Shown here piece after piece: positions 1-14,515 of a DNA stretch of 64,000 bases. Source of the DNA: Luzula sylvatica (Eukaryota > Streptophyta > Magnoliopsida > Poales > Juncaceae); NCBI GenBank assembly GCA_946800325.1, contig OX326958.1:69995264-70059263 (forward strand). Reading direction: 5' to 3'. Below the pieces are notes generated by a model. It did no database searches and was not told the origin of the DNA. It worked only from the letters and a program-made list of their open reading frames with translations. Each line of letters begins with the position of its first letter. The first letter of the stretch is position 1. The position numbers and the translations under genes are program-made.

Positions 1-366
1 ACAGTTTTTTTTGTAATTTCATCTTGAATTATTGAATATGAAGATTGTCCAATTGTAGGTTTCTCAATCTTTCTCCAAATGGCACGATTTTTATATCAAA
101 ATCGCTCGCCCCGGGGAGAGAAATACAGCAGCGCGAACGAATTTGGCAAATTATGTATTTTGAACCCGAATTAACAGAAAATACAGTTTTTTTGCTAATT
201 TCATCATGAATTATTGAATATGAAGATTATCACATTGTAACTTTCTCATACTTCCTCCAAATGGCACGATCTTCATATCAAAATCGCTCGCCTCGACGAG
301 AGGAATGCAGCAACGCGAGGTCGAATTTCGAAAATTATGTATTTTGAGCCCGAATTAACAAAAAAT

Positions 367-548
367 ACAGTTTTTTTTGTAATTTCATCTTGAATTATTG
401 AATATGAAGATTGTCCAATTGTAGGTTTCTCAATCTTTCTCCAAATGGCACGATTTTTATATCAAAATCGCTCGCCCCGGAGAGAGAAACACAGCAGCGC
501 GAACGAATTTGGGAAATTATGTATTTTGAACCCGAATTAACAGAAAAT
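367..548 (+). repeat. Reference type A monomer (182 bp)
   Basis: Representative A monomer, counted from ACAG before the T-tract to the next ACAG. Diagnostic features are a T8 tract followed by GTAATTTCATCTTG, then GTCCAATTGTAGG, a perfect 7-bp dyad CGATTTT/AAAATCG around a TATATC loop, CGCCCCGG plus a GAGAG run, GCGAACGAATTTGG, and an end in AACAGAAAAT. Common A variants are CCCCGGGGAGAG, CCCCGGAGAGAG, CCACGGAGAGAG, GGGAAATT/GGCAAATT and GAACCCTAATT. These serve as markers for higher-order repeats. Confidence 0.95.
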
Positions 549-730
549 ACAGTTTTTTTGGTAATTTAATCATGAATTATTGAATATGAAGATTATCACA
601 TTGTAACTTTCTCATACTTTCTCCAAATGGCACGATCTTCATATCAAAATCGCTCGTCTCGACGAAAGGAATGCAGCAGCGCGGTCGAATTTCGAAAATT
701 ATGTATTTTGAGCCCGAATTAACAAAAAAT
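549..730 (+). repeat. Reference type B monomer (182 bp)
   Basis: Representative B monomer. Diagnostic features are a T7 tract followed by GGTAATTT and CATCATG (this copy has AATCATG), then ATTATCACATTGTAAC, CGATCTTCATATC, CCTCGACGAGAGG (CGACGAAAGG in this copy), a short variable GC-rich site after AATGCAG, GGTCGAATTTCGAAAATT, and an end in AACAAAAAAT. B carries a 10-bp inverted repeat, ATATGAAGAT and ATCTTCATAT, 41 bp apart, which A has lost. Aligned A and B are clearly homologous, with the strongest match in the CTCCAAATGGCACGAT region and in both flanks. Confidence 0.95.
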
Positions 731-3700
731 ACAGTTTTTTTTGTAATTTCATCTTGAATTATTGAATATGAAGATTGTCCAATTGTAGGTTTCTCAATCT
801 TTCTCCAAATGGCACGATTTTTATATCAAAATCGCTCGCCCCGGAGAGAGAAATACAGCAGCGTGAACGAATTTGGGAAATTATGTATTTTGAACCCGAA
901 TTAACAGAAAATACATTTTTTTTGGTAATTTCATCATGAATTATTGAATATGAAGATTATCACATTGTAACTTTCTCATACTTTCTCCAAATGGCACGAT
1001 TTTCATATCAAAATCGCTCGCCTCGACGAGAGGAATGCAGCCGCGCGGCCGAATTTCGAAAATTATGTATTTTGAGCCCGAATTAACAAAAAATACAGTT
1101 TTTTTTGGAATTTCATCTTGAATTATTGAATATGAAGATTGTCCAATTGTAGGTTTCTCAATCTTTCTCCAAATGGCACGATTTTTATATCAAAATCGCT
1201 CGCCCCGGGGAGAGAAATACAGCAGCGCGAACTAATTTGGGAAATTATGTATTTTGAACCCGAATTAACAGAAAATACATTTTTTTTGGTAATTTCATCA
1301 TGAATTATTGAATATGAAGATTATCACATCGTAACTTTCTCATACTTTCTCCAAATGGCACGATCTTCATATCAAAATCGCTCGCCTCGACGAGAGGAAT
1401 GCAGCCGCGCGGTCGAATTTCGAAAATTATGTATTTTGAGCCCGAATTAACAAAAAATACAGTTTTATTTGGTAATTTCATCTTGAATTATTGAATATGA
1501 AGATTGTCCAATTGTAGGTTTCTCAATCTTTCTCCAAATGGCACGATTTTTATATCAAAATCGCTCGCCCCGGGGAGAGAAATACAGCAGCGCGAACGAA
1601 TTTGGGAAATTATGTATTTTGAACCCGAATTAACAGAAAATACAGTTTTTTTGGTAATTTCATCATGAATTATTGAATATGAAGATTATCACATTGTAAC
1701 TTTCTCATACTTTCTCCAAATGGCACGATCTTCATATCAAAATCGCTCGCCTCGACGAGAGGAATGCAGCATTGCGGTCGAATTTCGAAAATTATGTATT
1801 TTGAGCCCGAATTAACAAAAAATACAGTTTTTTTTGTAATTTCATCTTGAATTATTGAATATGAAGATTGTCCAATTGTAGGTTTCTCAATCTTTCTCCA
1901 AATGGCACGATTTTTATATCAAAATCGCTCGCCCCGGGGAGAGAAATACAGCAGCGCGAACGAATTTGGGAAATTATGTATTTTGAACCCGAATTAACAG
2001 AAAATACAGTTTTTTTGGTAATTTCATCATGAATTATTGAATATGAAGATTATCACATTGTAACTTTCTCATACTTTCTCCAAATGGCACGATCTTCATA
2101 TCAAAATCGCTCGCCTCGACGAGAGGAATGCAGCAACGCGGTCGAATTTCGAAAATTATGTATTTTGAGCCCGAATTAACAAAAAATACAGTTTTTTTTG
2201 TAATTTCATCTTGAATTATTGAATATGAAGATTGTCCAATTGTAGGTTTCTCAATCTTTCTCCAAATGGCACGATTTTTATATCAAAATCGCTCGCCCCG
2301 GGGAGAGAAATACAGCAGCGCGAACGAATTTGGCAAATTATGTATTTTGAACCCGAATTAACAGAAAATACAGTTTTTTTGCTAATTTCATCATGAATTA
2401 TTGAATATGAAGATTATCACATTGTAACTTTCTCATACTTCCTCCAAATGGCACGATCTTCATATCAAAATCGCTCGCCTCGACGAGAGGAATGCAGCAA
2501 CGCGAGGTCGAATTTCGAAAATTATGTATTTTGAGCCCGAATTAACAAAAAATACAGTTTTTTTTGTAATTTCATCTTGAATTATTGAATATGAAGATTG
2601 TCCAATTGTAGGTTTCTCAATCTTTCTCCAAATGGCACGATTTTTATATCAAAATCGCTCGCCCCGGAGAGAGAAACACAGCAGCGCGAACGAATTTGGG
2701 AAATTATGTATTTTGAACCCGAATTAACAGAAAATACAGTTTTTTTGGTAATTTAATCATGAATTATTGAATATGAAGATTATCACATTGTAACTTTCTC
2801 ATACTTTCTCCAAATGGCACGATCTTCATATCAAAATCGCTCGTCTCGACGAAAGGAATGCAGCAGCGCGGTCGAATTTCGAAAATTATGTATTTTGAGC
2901 CCGAATTAACAAAAAATACAGTTTTTTTTGTAATTTCATCTTGAATTATTGAATATGAAGATTGTCCAATTGTAGGTTTCTCAATCTTTCTCCAAATGGC
3001 ACGATTTTTATATCAAAATCGCTCGCCCCGGAGAGAGAAATACAGCAGCGTGAACGAATTTGGGAAATTATGTATTTTGAACCCGAATTAACAGAAAATA
3101 CATTTTTTTTGGTAATTTCATCATGAATTATTGAATATGAAGATTATCACATTGTAACTTTCTCATACTTTCTCCAAATGGCACGATTTTCATATCAAAA
3201 TCGCTCGCCTCGACGAGAGGAATGCAGCCGCGCGGTCGAATTTCGAAAATTATGTATTTTGAGCCCGAATTAACAAAAAATACAGTTTTATTTGGTAATT
3301 TCATCTTGAATTATTGAATATGAAGATTGTCCAATTGTAGGTTTCTCAATCTTTCTCCAAATGGCACGATTTTTATATCAAAATCGCTCGCCCCGGGAGA
3401 GAAATACAGCAGCGCGAACGAATTTGGGAAATTATGTATTTTGAACCCGAATTAACATAAAATACAGTTTTTTTGGTAATTTCATCATGAATTATTGAAT
3501 ATGAAGATTATCACATTGTAACTTTCTCATACTTTCTCCAAATGGCACGATCTTCATATCAAAATCGCTCGCCTCGACGAGAGGAATGCAGCAACGCGGT
3601 CGAATTTCGAAAATTATGTATTCTGAGCCCGAATTAACAAAAAATACAGTTTTTTTTGTAATTTCATCTTGAATTATTGAATATGAAGATTGTCCAATTG

Positions 3701-6700
3701 TAGGTTTCTCAATCTTTCTCCAAATGGCACGATTTTTATATCAAAATCGCTCGCCCCGGGGAGAGAAATACAGCAGCGCGAACGAATTTGGGAAATTATG
3801 TATTTTGAACCCGAATTAACAGAAAATACAGTTTTTTTGGTAATTTCATCATGAATTATTGAATATGAAGATTATCACATCGTAACTTTCTCATACTTTC
3901 TCCAAATGGCACGATCTTCATATCAAAATCGCTCACCTCGACGAGAGGAATGCAGCAACGCGGTCGAATTTCGAAAATTGTGTATTTTGAGCCCGAATTA
4001 ACAAAAAATACAGTTTTTTTTGTAATTTCATCTTGAAGTATTGAATATGAAGATTGTCCAATTGTAGGTTTCTCAATCTTTCTCCAAATGGCACGATTTT
4101 TATATTAAAATCGCTCGCCCCGGAGAGAGAAATACAGCAACGCGAACGAATTTCTGAAATTATGTATTTTGAACCCGAATTAACAGAAAATACAGTTTTT
4201 TTGGTAATTTCATCATGAATTATTGAATATGAAGATTATCACATTGTAACTTTCTCATACTTTCTCCAAATGGCACGATCTTCATATCAAAATCGCTCGC
4301 CTCGACGAGAGGAATGCAGCAGCGCGGTCGAATTTCGAAAATTATGTATTTTGAGCCCGAATTAACAAAAAATACAGTTTTTTTTGTAATTTCATCTTGA
4401 ATTATTGAATATGAAGATTGTCCAATTGTAGGTTTCTCAATCTTTCTCCAAATGGCACGATTTTTATATCAAAATCGCTCGCCCCGGGGAGAGAAATACA
4501 GCAGCGCGAACGAATTTGGGAAATTATGTATTTTGAACCCGAATTAACAGAAAATACATTTTTTTTGGTAATTTCATCATGAATTATTGAATATGAAGAT
4601 TATCACATCGTAACTTTCTCATACTTTCTCCAAATGGCACGATCTTCATATCAAAATCGCTCGCCTCGACGAGAGGAATGCAGCAGCGCGGTCGAATTTC
4701 GAAAATTATGTATTTTGAGCCCGATTTAACAAAAAATACAGTTTTATTTGGTAATTTCATCTTGAATTATTGAATATGAAGATTGTCCAATTGTAGGTTT
4801 CTCAATCTTTCTCCAAATGGCACGATTTTTATATCAAAATCGCTCGCCCCGGGGAGAGAAATACAGCAGCGCGAACGAATTTGGGAAATTATGTATTTTG
4901 AACCCGAATTAACAGAAAATACAGTTTTTTTGGTAATTTCATCATGAATTATTGAATATGAAGATTATCACATTGTAACTTTCTTATACTTTCTCCAAAT
5001 GGCACGATCTTCATATCAAAATCGCTCGCCTCGACGAGAGGAATGCAGCATTGCGGTCGAATTTCGAAAATTATGTATTTTGAGCCCGAATTAACAAAAA
5101 ATACAGTTTTTTTTGTAATTTCATCTTGAATTATTGAATATGAAGATTGTCCAATTGTAGGTTTCTCAATCTTTCTCCAAATGGCACGATTTTTATATCA
5201 AAATCGCTCGCCCCGGGGAGAGAAATACAGCAGCGCGAACGAATTTGGGAAATTATGTATTTTGAACCCGAATTAACATAAAATACAGTTTTTTTGGTAA
5301 TTTCATCATGAATTATTGAATATGAAGATTATCACATTGTAACTTTCTCATACTTTCTCCAAATGGCACGATCTTCATATCAAAATCGCTCGCCTCGACG
5401 AGAGGAATGCAGCACCGCGGTCGAATTTCGAAAATTATGTATTTTGAGCCCGAATTAACAAAAAATACAGTTTTTTTTGTAATTTCATCTTGAATTATTG
5501 AATATGAAGATTGTCCAATTGTAGGTTTCTCAATCTTTCTCCAAATGGCACGATTTTTATATCAAAATCGCTCGCCTCGGGGAGAGAAATACAGCAGCGC
5601 GAACGAATTTGGCAAATTATGTATTTTGAACCCGAATTAACAGAAAATACAGTTTTTTTGCTAATTTCATCATGAATTATTGAATATGAAGATTATCACA
5701 TTGTAACTTTCTCATACTTCCTCCAAATGGCACGATCTTCATATCAAAATCGCTCGCCTCGACGAGAGGAATGCAGCTGGGCGGTCGAATTTCGAAAATT
5801 ATGTATTCTGAGCCCGAATTAACAAAAAATACAGTTTTTTTTGTAATTTCATCTTGAATTATTGAATATGAAGATTGTCCAATTGTAGGTTTCTCAATCT
5901 TTCTCCAAATGGCACGATTTTTATATCAAAATCGCTCGCCCCGGGGAGAGAAATACAGCAGCGCGAACGAATTTGGGAAATTATGTATTTTGAACCCGAA
6001 TTAACAGAAAATACAGTTTTTTTGGTAATTTCATCATGAATTATTGAATATGAAGATTATCACATCGTAACTTTCTCATACTTTCTCCAAATGGCACGAT
6101 CTTCATATCAAAATCGCTCACCTCGACGAGAGGAATGCAGCAACGCGGTCGAATTTCGAAAATTGTGTATTTTGAGCCCGAATTAACAAAAAATACAGTT
6201 TTTTTTGTAATTTCATCTTGAAGTATTGAATATGAAGATTGTCCAATTGTAGGTTTCTCAATCTTTCTCCAAATGGCACGATTTTTATATTAAAATCGCT
6301 CGCCCCGGAGAGAGAAATACAGCAACGCGAACGAATTTCTGAAATTATGTATTTTGAACCCGAATTAACAGAAAATACAGTTTTTTTGGTAATTTCATCA
6401 TGAATTATTGAATATGAAGATTATCACATTGTAACTTTCTCATACTTTCTCCAAATGGCACGATCTTCATATCAAAATCGCTCGCCTCGACGAGAGGAAT
6501 GCAGCAGCGCGGTCGAATTTCGAAAATTATGTATTTTGAGCCCGAATTAACAAAAAATACAGTTTTTTTTGTAATTTCATCTTGAATTATTGAATATGAA
6601 GATTGTCCAATTGTAGGTTTCTCAATCTTTCTCCAAATGGCACGATTTTTATATCAAAATCGCTCGCCCCGGGGAGAGAAATACAGCAGCGCGAACGAAT

Positions 6701-7960
6701 TTGGGAAATTATGTATTTTGAACCCGAATTAACAGAAAATACATTTTTTTTGGTAATTTCATCATGAATTATTGAATATGAAGATTATCACATCGTAACT
6801 TTCTCATACTTTCTCCAAATGGCACGATCTTCATATCAAAATCGCTCGCCTCGACGAGAGGAATGCAGCAGCGCGGTCGAATTTCGAAAATTATGTATTT
6901 TGAGCCCGATTTAACAAAAAATACAGTTTTATTTGGTAATTTCATCTTGAATTATTGAATATGAAGATTGTCCAATTGTAGGTTTCTCAATCTTTCTCCA
7001 AATGGCACGATTTTTATATCAAAATCGCTCGCCCCGGGGAGAGAAATACAGCAGCGCGAACGAATTTGGGAAATTATGTATTTTGAACCCGAATTAACAG
7101 AAAATACAGTTTTTTTGGTAATTTCATCATGAATTATTGAATATGAAGATTATCACATTGTAACTTTCTTATACTTTCTCCAAATGGCACGATCTTCATA
7201 TCAAAATCGCTCGCCTCGACGAGAGGAATGCAGCATTGCGGTCGAATTTCGAAAATTATGTATTTTGAGCCCGAATTAACAAAAAATACAGTTTTTTTTG
7301 TAATTTCATCTTGAATTATTGAATATGAAGATTGTCCAATTGTAGGTTTCTCAATCTTTCTCCAAATGGCACGATTTTTATATCAAAATCGCTCGCCCCG
7401 GGGAGAGAAATACAGCAGCGCGAACGAATTTGGGAAATTATGTATTTTGAACCCGAATTAACATAAAATACAGTTTTTTTGGTAATTTCATCATGAATTA
7501 TTGAATATGAAGATTATCACATTGTAACTTTCTCATACTTTCTCCAAATGGCACGATCTTCATATCAAAATCGCTCGCCTCGACGAGAGGAATGCAGCAC
7601 CGCGGTCGAATTTCGAAAATTATGTATTTTGAGCCCGAATTAACAAAAAATACAGTTTTTTTTGTAATTTCATCTTGAATTATTGAATATGAAGATTGTC
7701 CAATTGTAGGTTTCTCAATCTTTCTCCAAATGGCACGATTTTTATATCAAAATCGCTCGCCTCGGGGAGAGAAATACAGCAGCGCGAACGAATTTGGCAA
7801 ATTATGTATTTTGAACCCGAATTAACAGAAAATACAGTTTTTTTGCTAATTTCATCATGAATTATTGAATATGAAGATTATCACATTGTAACTTTCTCAT
7901 ACTTCCTCCAAATGGCACGATCTTCATATCAAAATCGCTCGCCTCGACGAGAGGAATGCA

Positions 7961-10900
7961 GCTGGGCGGTCGAATTTCGAAAATTATGTATTTTGAGCCC
8001 GAATTAACAAAAAATACAGTTTTTTTTGTAATTTCATCTTGAATTATTGAATATGAAGATTGTCCAATTGTAGGTTTCTCAATCTTTCTCCAAATGGCAC
8101 GATTTTTATATCAAAATCGCTCGCCCCGGAGAGAGAAACACAGCAGCGCGAACGAATTTGGGAAATTATGTATTTTGAACCCGAATTAACAGAAAATACA
8201 GTTTTTTTGGTAATTTCATCATGAATTATTGAATATGAAGATTATCACATTGTAACTTTCTCATACTTTCTCCAAATGGCACGATGTTCATATCAAAATC
8301 GCTCGCCTCGACGAGAGGAATGCAGCAGCGCGGTCGAATTTCGAAAATTATGTATTTTGAGCCCCAATTAACAAAAACTACAGTTTTTTTTGTAATTTCA
8401 TCTTGAATTATTGAATATGAAGATTGTCCAATTGTAGGTTTCTCAATCTTTCTCCAAATGGCACGATTTTTATATCAAAATCGCTCGCCCCGGAGAGAGA
8501 AATACAGCAGCGTGAACGAATTTGGGAAATTATGTATTTTGAACCCGAATTAACAGAAAATACATTTTTTTTGGTAATTTCATCATGAATTATTGAATAT
8601 GAAGATTATCACATTGTAACTTTCTCATACTTTCTCCAAATGGCACGATCTTCATATCAAAATCGCTCGCCTCGACGAGAGGAATGCAGCCGCGCGGTCG
8701 AATTTCGAAAATTATGTATTTTGAGCCCGAATTAACAAAAAATACAGTTTTATTTGGTAATTTCATCTTGAATTATTGAATATGAAGATTGTCCAATTGT
8801 AGGTTTCTCAATCTTTCTCCAAATGGCACGATTTTTATATCAAAATCGCTCGCCCCGGGGAGAGAAATACAGCAGCGCGAACGAGTTTGGGAAATTATGT
8901 ATTTTGAACCCGAATTAACAGAAAATACAGTTTTTTTGGTAATTTCATCATGAATTATTGAATATGAAGATTATCACATTGTAACTTTCTCATACTTTCT
9001 CCAAATGGCACGATCTTCATATCAAAATCACTCGCCTCGACGAGAGGAATGCAGCATTGCGGTCGAATTTCGAAAATTATGTATTTTGAGCCCGAATTAA
9101 CAAAAAATACAGTTTTTTTTGTAATTTCATCTTGAATTATTGAATATGAAGATTGTCCAATTGTAGGTTTCTCAATCTTTCTCCAAATGGCACGATTTTT
9201 ATATCAAAATCGCTCGCCCCGGGGAGAGAAATACAGCAGCGCGAACGAATTTAGGAAATTATGTATTTTGAACCCGAATTAACAGAAAATACAGTTTTTT
9301 TGGTAATTTCATCATGAATTATTGAATATGAAGATTATCACATTGTAACTTTCTCATACTTTCTCCAAATGGCACGATCTTCATATCAAAATCGCTCGCC
9401 TCGACGAGAGGAATGCAGCATTGCGGTCGAATTTCGAAAATTATGTATTTTGAGCCCGAATTAACAAAAAATACAGTTTTTTTTGTAATTTCATCTTGAA
9501 TTATTGAATATGAAGATTGTCCAATTGTAGGTTTCTCAATCTTTCTCCAAATGGCACGATTTTTATATCAAAATCGCTCGCCCCGGGGAGAGAAATACAG
9601 CAGCGCGAACGAATTTGGGAAATTATGTATTTTGAACCCGAATTAACATAAAATACAGCTTTTTTGGTAATTTCATCATGAATTATTGAATATGAAGATT
9701 ATCACATTGTAACTTTCTCATACTTTCTCCAAATGGCACGATCTTCATATCAAAATCGCTCGCCTCGACGAGAGGAATGCAGCATCGCGGTCGAATTTCG
9801 AAAATTATGTATTTTGAGCCCGAATTAACAAAAAATACAGTTTTTTTTGTAATTTCATCTTGAATTATTGAATATGAAGATTGTCCAATTGTAGGTTTCT
9901 CAATCTTTCTCCAAATGGCACGATTTTTATATCAAAATCGCTCGCCTCGGGGAGAGAAATACAGCAGCGCGAACGAATTTGGCAAATTATGTATTTTGAA
10001 CCCGAATTAACAGAAAATACAGTTTTTTTGCTAATTTCATCATGAATTATTGAATATGAAGATTATCACATTGTAACTTTCTCATACTTCCTCCAAATGG
10101 CACGATCTTCAAATCAAAATCGCTCGCCTCGACGAGAGGAATGCAGCTGCGTGGTCGAATTTCGAAAATTATGTATTTTGAGCCCGAATTAACAAAAAAT
10201 ACAGTTTTTTTTGTAATTTCATCTTGAATTATTGAATATGAAGATTGTCCAATTGTAGGTTTCTCAATCTTTCTCCAAATGGCACGATTTTTATATCAAA
10301 ATCGCTCGCCCCGGAGAGAGAAACACAGCAGCGCGAACGAATTTGGGAAATTATGTATTTTGAACCCGAATTGACAGAAAATACAGTTTTTTTGGTAATT
10401 TCATCATGAATTATTGAATATGAAGATTATCACATTGTAACTTTCTCATACTTTCTCCAAATGGCACGATCTTCATATCAAAATCGCTCGCCTCGACGAG
10501 AGGAATGCAGCAGCGCGGTCGAATTTCGAAAATTATGTATTTTGAGCCCGAATTAACAAAAAATACAGTTTTTTTTGTAATTTCATCTTGAATTATTGAA
10601 TATGAAGATTGTCCAATTGTAGGTTTCTCAATCTTTCTCCAAATGGCACGATTTTTATATCAAAATCGCTCGCCCCGGGGAGAGAAATACAGCAGCGCGA
10701 ACGAATTTGGGAAATTATGTATTTTGAACCCGAATTAACAGAAAATACAGTTTTTTTGGTAATTTCATCATGAATTATTGAATATGAAGATTATCACATT
10801 GTAACTTTCTCATACTTTCTCCAAATGGCACGATCTTCATATCAAAATCGCTCGCCTCGACGAGAGGAATGCAGCACCGCGGTCGAATTTCGAAAATTAT

Positions 10901-13900
10901 GTATTTTGAGCCCGAATTAACAAAAAATACAGTTTTTTTTGTAATTTCATCTTGAATTATTGAATATGAAGATTGTCCAATTGTAGGTTTCTCAATCTTT
11001 CTCCAAATGGCACGATTTTTATATCAAAATCGCTCGCCTCGGGGAGAGAAATACAGCAGCGCGAACGAATTTGGCAAATTATGTATTTTGAACCCGAATT
11101 AACAGAAAATACAGTTTTTTTGCTAATTTCATCATGAATTATTGAATATGAAGATTATCACATTGTAACTTTCTCATACTTCCTCCAAATGGCACGATCT
11201 TCATATCAAAATCGCTCGCCTCGACGAGAGGAATGCAGCTGGGCGGTCGAATTTCGAAAATTATGTATTTTGAGCCCGAATTAACAAAAAATACAGTTTT
11301 TTTTGTAATTTCATCTTGAATTATTGAATATGAAGATTGTCCAATTGTAGGTTTCTCAATCTTTCTCCAAATGGCACGATTTTTATATCAAAATCGCTCG
11401 CCCCGGAGAGAGAAACACAGCAGCGCGAACGAATTTGGGAAATTATGTATTTTGAACCCGAATTAACAGAAAATACAGTTTTTTTGGTAATTTCATCATG
11501 AATTATTGAATATGAAGATTATCACATTGTAACTTTCTCATACTTTCTCCAAATGGCACGATCTTCATATCAAAATCGCTCGCCTCGACGAGAGGAATGC
11601 AGCAGCGCGGTCGAATTTCGAAAATTATGTATTTTGAGCCCGAATTAACAAAAACTACAGTTTTTTTTGTAATTTCATCTTGAATTATTGAATATGAAGA
11701 TTGTCCAATTGTAGGTTTCTCAATCTTTCTCCAAATGGCACGATTTTTATATCAAAATCGCTCGCCCCGGAGAGAGAAATACAGCAGCGTGAACGAATTT
11801 AGGAAATTATGTATTTTGAACCATAATTAACAGAAAATACATTTTTTTTGGTAATTTCATCATGAATTATTGAATATGAAGATTATCACATGGTAACTTT
11901 CTCATACTTTCTCCAAATGGCACGATCTTCATATCAAAATCGCTCGCCTCGACGAGAGGAATGCAGCCGCGCGGTCGAATTTCGAAAATTATGTATTTTG
12001 AGCCCGAATTAACAAAAAATACAGTTTTATTTGGTAATTTCATCTTGAATTATTGAATATGAAGATTGTCCAATTGTAGGTTTCTCAATCTTTCTCCAAA
12101 TGGCACGATTTTTATATCAAAATCGCTCGCCCCGGGGAGAGAAATACAGCAGCGCGAACGAATTTGGGAAATTATGTATTTTGAACCCGAATTAACAGAA
12201 AATACAGTTTTTTTGGTAATTTCATCATGAATTATTGAATATGAAGATTATCACATTGTAACTTTCTCATACTTTCTCCAAATGGCACGATCTTCATATC
12301 AAAATCAATCGCCTCAACGAGAGGAATGCAGCATTGCGGTCGAATTTCGAAAATTATGTATTTTGAGCCCGAATTAACAAAAAATACAGTTTTTTTTGTA
12401 ATTTCATCTTGAATTATTGAATATGAAGATTGTCCAATTGTAGGTTTCTCAATCTTTCTCCAAATGGCACGATTTTTATATCAAAATCGCTCGCCCCGGG
12501 GAGAGAAATACAGCAGCGCGAACGAATTTGGGAAATTATGTATTTTGAACCCGAATTAACAGAAAATACAGTTTTTTTGGTAATTTCATCATGAATTATT
12601 GAATATGAAGATTATCACATTGTAACTTTCTCATACTTTCTCCAAATGGCACGATCTTCATATCAAAATCGCTCGCCTCGACGAGAGGAATGCAGCATTG
12701 CGGTCGAATTTCGAAAATTATGTATTTTGAGCCCGAATTAACAAAAAATACAGTTTTTTTTGTAATTTCATCTTGAATTATTGAATATGAAGATTGTCCA
12801 ATTGTAGGTTTCTCAATCTTTCTCCAAATGGCACGATTTTTATATCAAAATCGCTCGCCCCGGGGAGAGAAATACAGCAGCGCGAACGAATTTGGGAAAT
12901 TATGTATTTTGAACCCGAATTAACATAAAATACAGTTTTTTTGGTAATTTCATCATGAATTATTGAATATGAAGATTATCACATTGTAACTTTCTCATAC
13001 TTTCTCCAAATGGCACGATCTTCATATCAAAATCGCTCGCCTCGACGAGAGGAATGCAACATCGCGGTCGAATTTCGAAAATTATGTATTTTGAGCCCGA
13101 ATTAACAAAAAATACAGTTTTTTTTGTAATTTCATCTTGAATTATTGAATATGAAGATTGTCCAATTGTAGGTTTCTCAATCTTTCTCCAAATGGCACGA
13201 TTTTTATATCAAAATCGCTCGCCTCGGGGAGAGAAATACAGCAGCGCGAACGAATTTGGCAAATTATGTATTTTGAACCCGAATTAACAGAAAATACAGT
13301 TTTTTTGCTAATTTCATCATGAATTATTGAATATGAAGATTATCACATTGTAACTTTCTCATACTTCCTCCAAATGGCACGATCTTCAAATCAAAATCGC
13401 TCGCCTCGACGAGAGGAATGCAGCTGCGTGGTCGAATTTCGAAAATTATGTATTTTGAACCCGAATTAACAAAAAATACAGTTTTTTTTGTAATTTCATC
13501 TTGAATTATTGAATATGAAGATTGTCCAATTGTAGGTTTCTCAATCTTTCTCCAAATGGCACGATTTTTATATCAAAATCGCTCGCCCCGGAGAGAGAAA
13601 CACAGCAGCGCGATCGAATTTGGGAAATTATGTATTTTGAACCCGAATTAACAGAAAATACAGTTTTTTTGGTAATTTCATCATGAATTATTGAATATGA
13701 AGATTATCACATTGTAACTTTCTCATACTTTCTCCAAATGGCACGATCTTCATATCAAAATCGCTCGCCTCGACGAGAGGAATGCAGCAGCGCGGTCGAA
13801 TTTCGAAAATTATGTACTTTGAGCCCGAATTAACAAAAAATACAGTTTTTTTTGTAATTTCATCTTGAATTATTGAATATGAAGATTGTCCAATTGTAGG

Positions 13901-14515
13901 TTTCTCAATCTTTCTCCAAATGGCACGATTTTTATATCAAAATCGCTCGCCCCGGAGAGAGAAATACAGCAGCGTGAACGAATTTGGGAAATTATGTATT
14001 TTGAACCCGAATTAACAGAAAATACATATTTTTTGGTAATTTCATCATGAATTATTGAATATGAAGATTATCACATTGTAACTTTGTCATACTTTCTCCA
14101 AATGGCACGATCTTCATATCAAAATCGCTCGCCTCGACGAGAGGAATGCAGCAGCGCGGTCGAATTTCGAAAATTATGTATTTTGAGCCCGAATTAACAA
14201 AAAATACAGTTTTATTTGGTAATTTCATCTTGAATTATTGAATATGAAGATTGTCCAATTGTAGGTTTCTCAATCTTTCTCCAAATGGCACGATTTTTAT
14301 ATCAAAATCGCTCGCCCCGGGGAGAGAAATACAGCAGCGCGAACGAATTTGGGAAATTATGTATTTTGAACCCGAATTAACAGAAAATACAGTTTTTTTG
14401 GTAATTTCATCATGAATTATTGAATATGAAGATTATCACATTGTAACTTTCTCATACTTTCTCCAAATGGCACGATCTTCATATCAAAATCACTCGCCTC
14501 GACGAGAGGAATGCA
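7961..14515 (+). repeat. Higher-order repeat domain, period about 3277 bp (9 dimers)
   Basis: Markers recur 3277 bp apart: GCAGCTGGGCGG near 7961 and 11238, ACAAAAACTA at 8371 and 11648, and GCAGCTGCGTGG at 10143 and 13420. The last is accompanied in both copies by the variant CTTCAAATCAAAATCGC. The domain shares several variants with the 2185-bp domain before it, so the two are probably related by expansion or contraction of the same HOR. From 14.5 kb to the retrotransposon, variants of the first domain return (CACATCGTAAC, GTGTATTTTG, TTGAAGTATTG near 14796-14960). Confidence 0.75.

Larger units (their letters stand above)
1..7990 (+). repeat. Higher-order repeat domain, period about 2185 bp (6 dimers)
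   Basis: Rare variants recur about 2185 bp apart: AACGCGAGGTCG at 301 and 2488 regions, TATTCTGAGCCCG at 3619 and 5804, CCGATTTAAC at 4721 and 6906, CACATCGTAAC at 3876 and 6061, and CTTGAAGTATTG near 4031 and 6216. The period is six 364-bp dimers plus one to three bases from tract-length changes. Boundaries are approximate because they were read from variant markers, not from a self-alignment. Confidence 0.8.
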
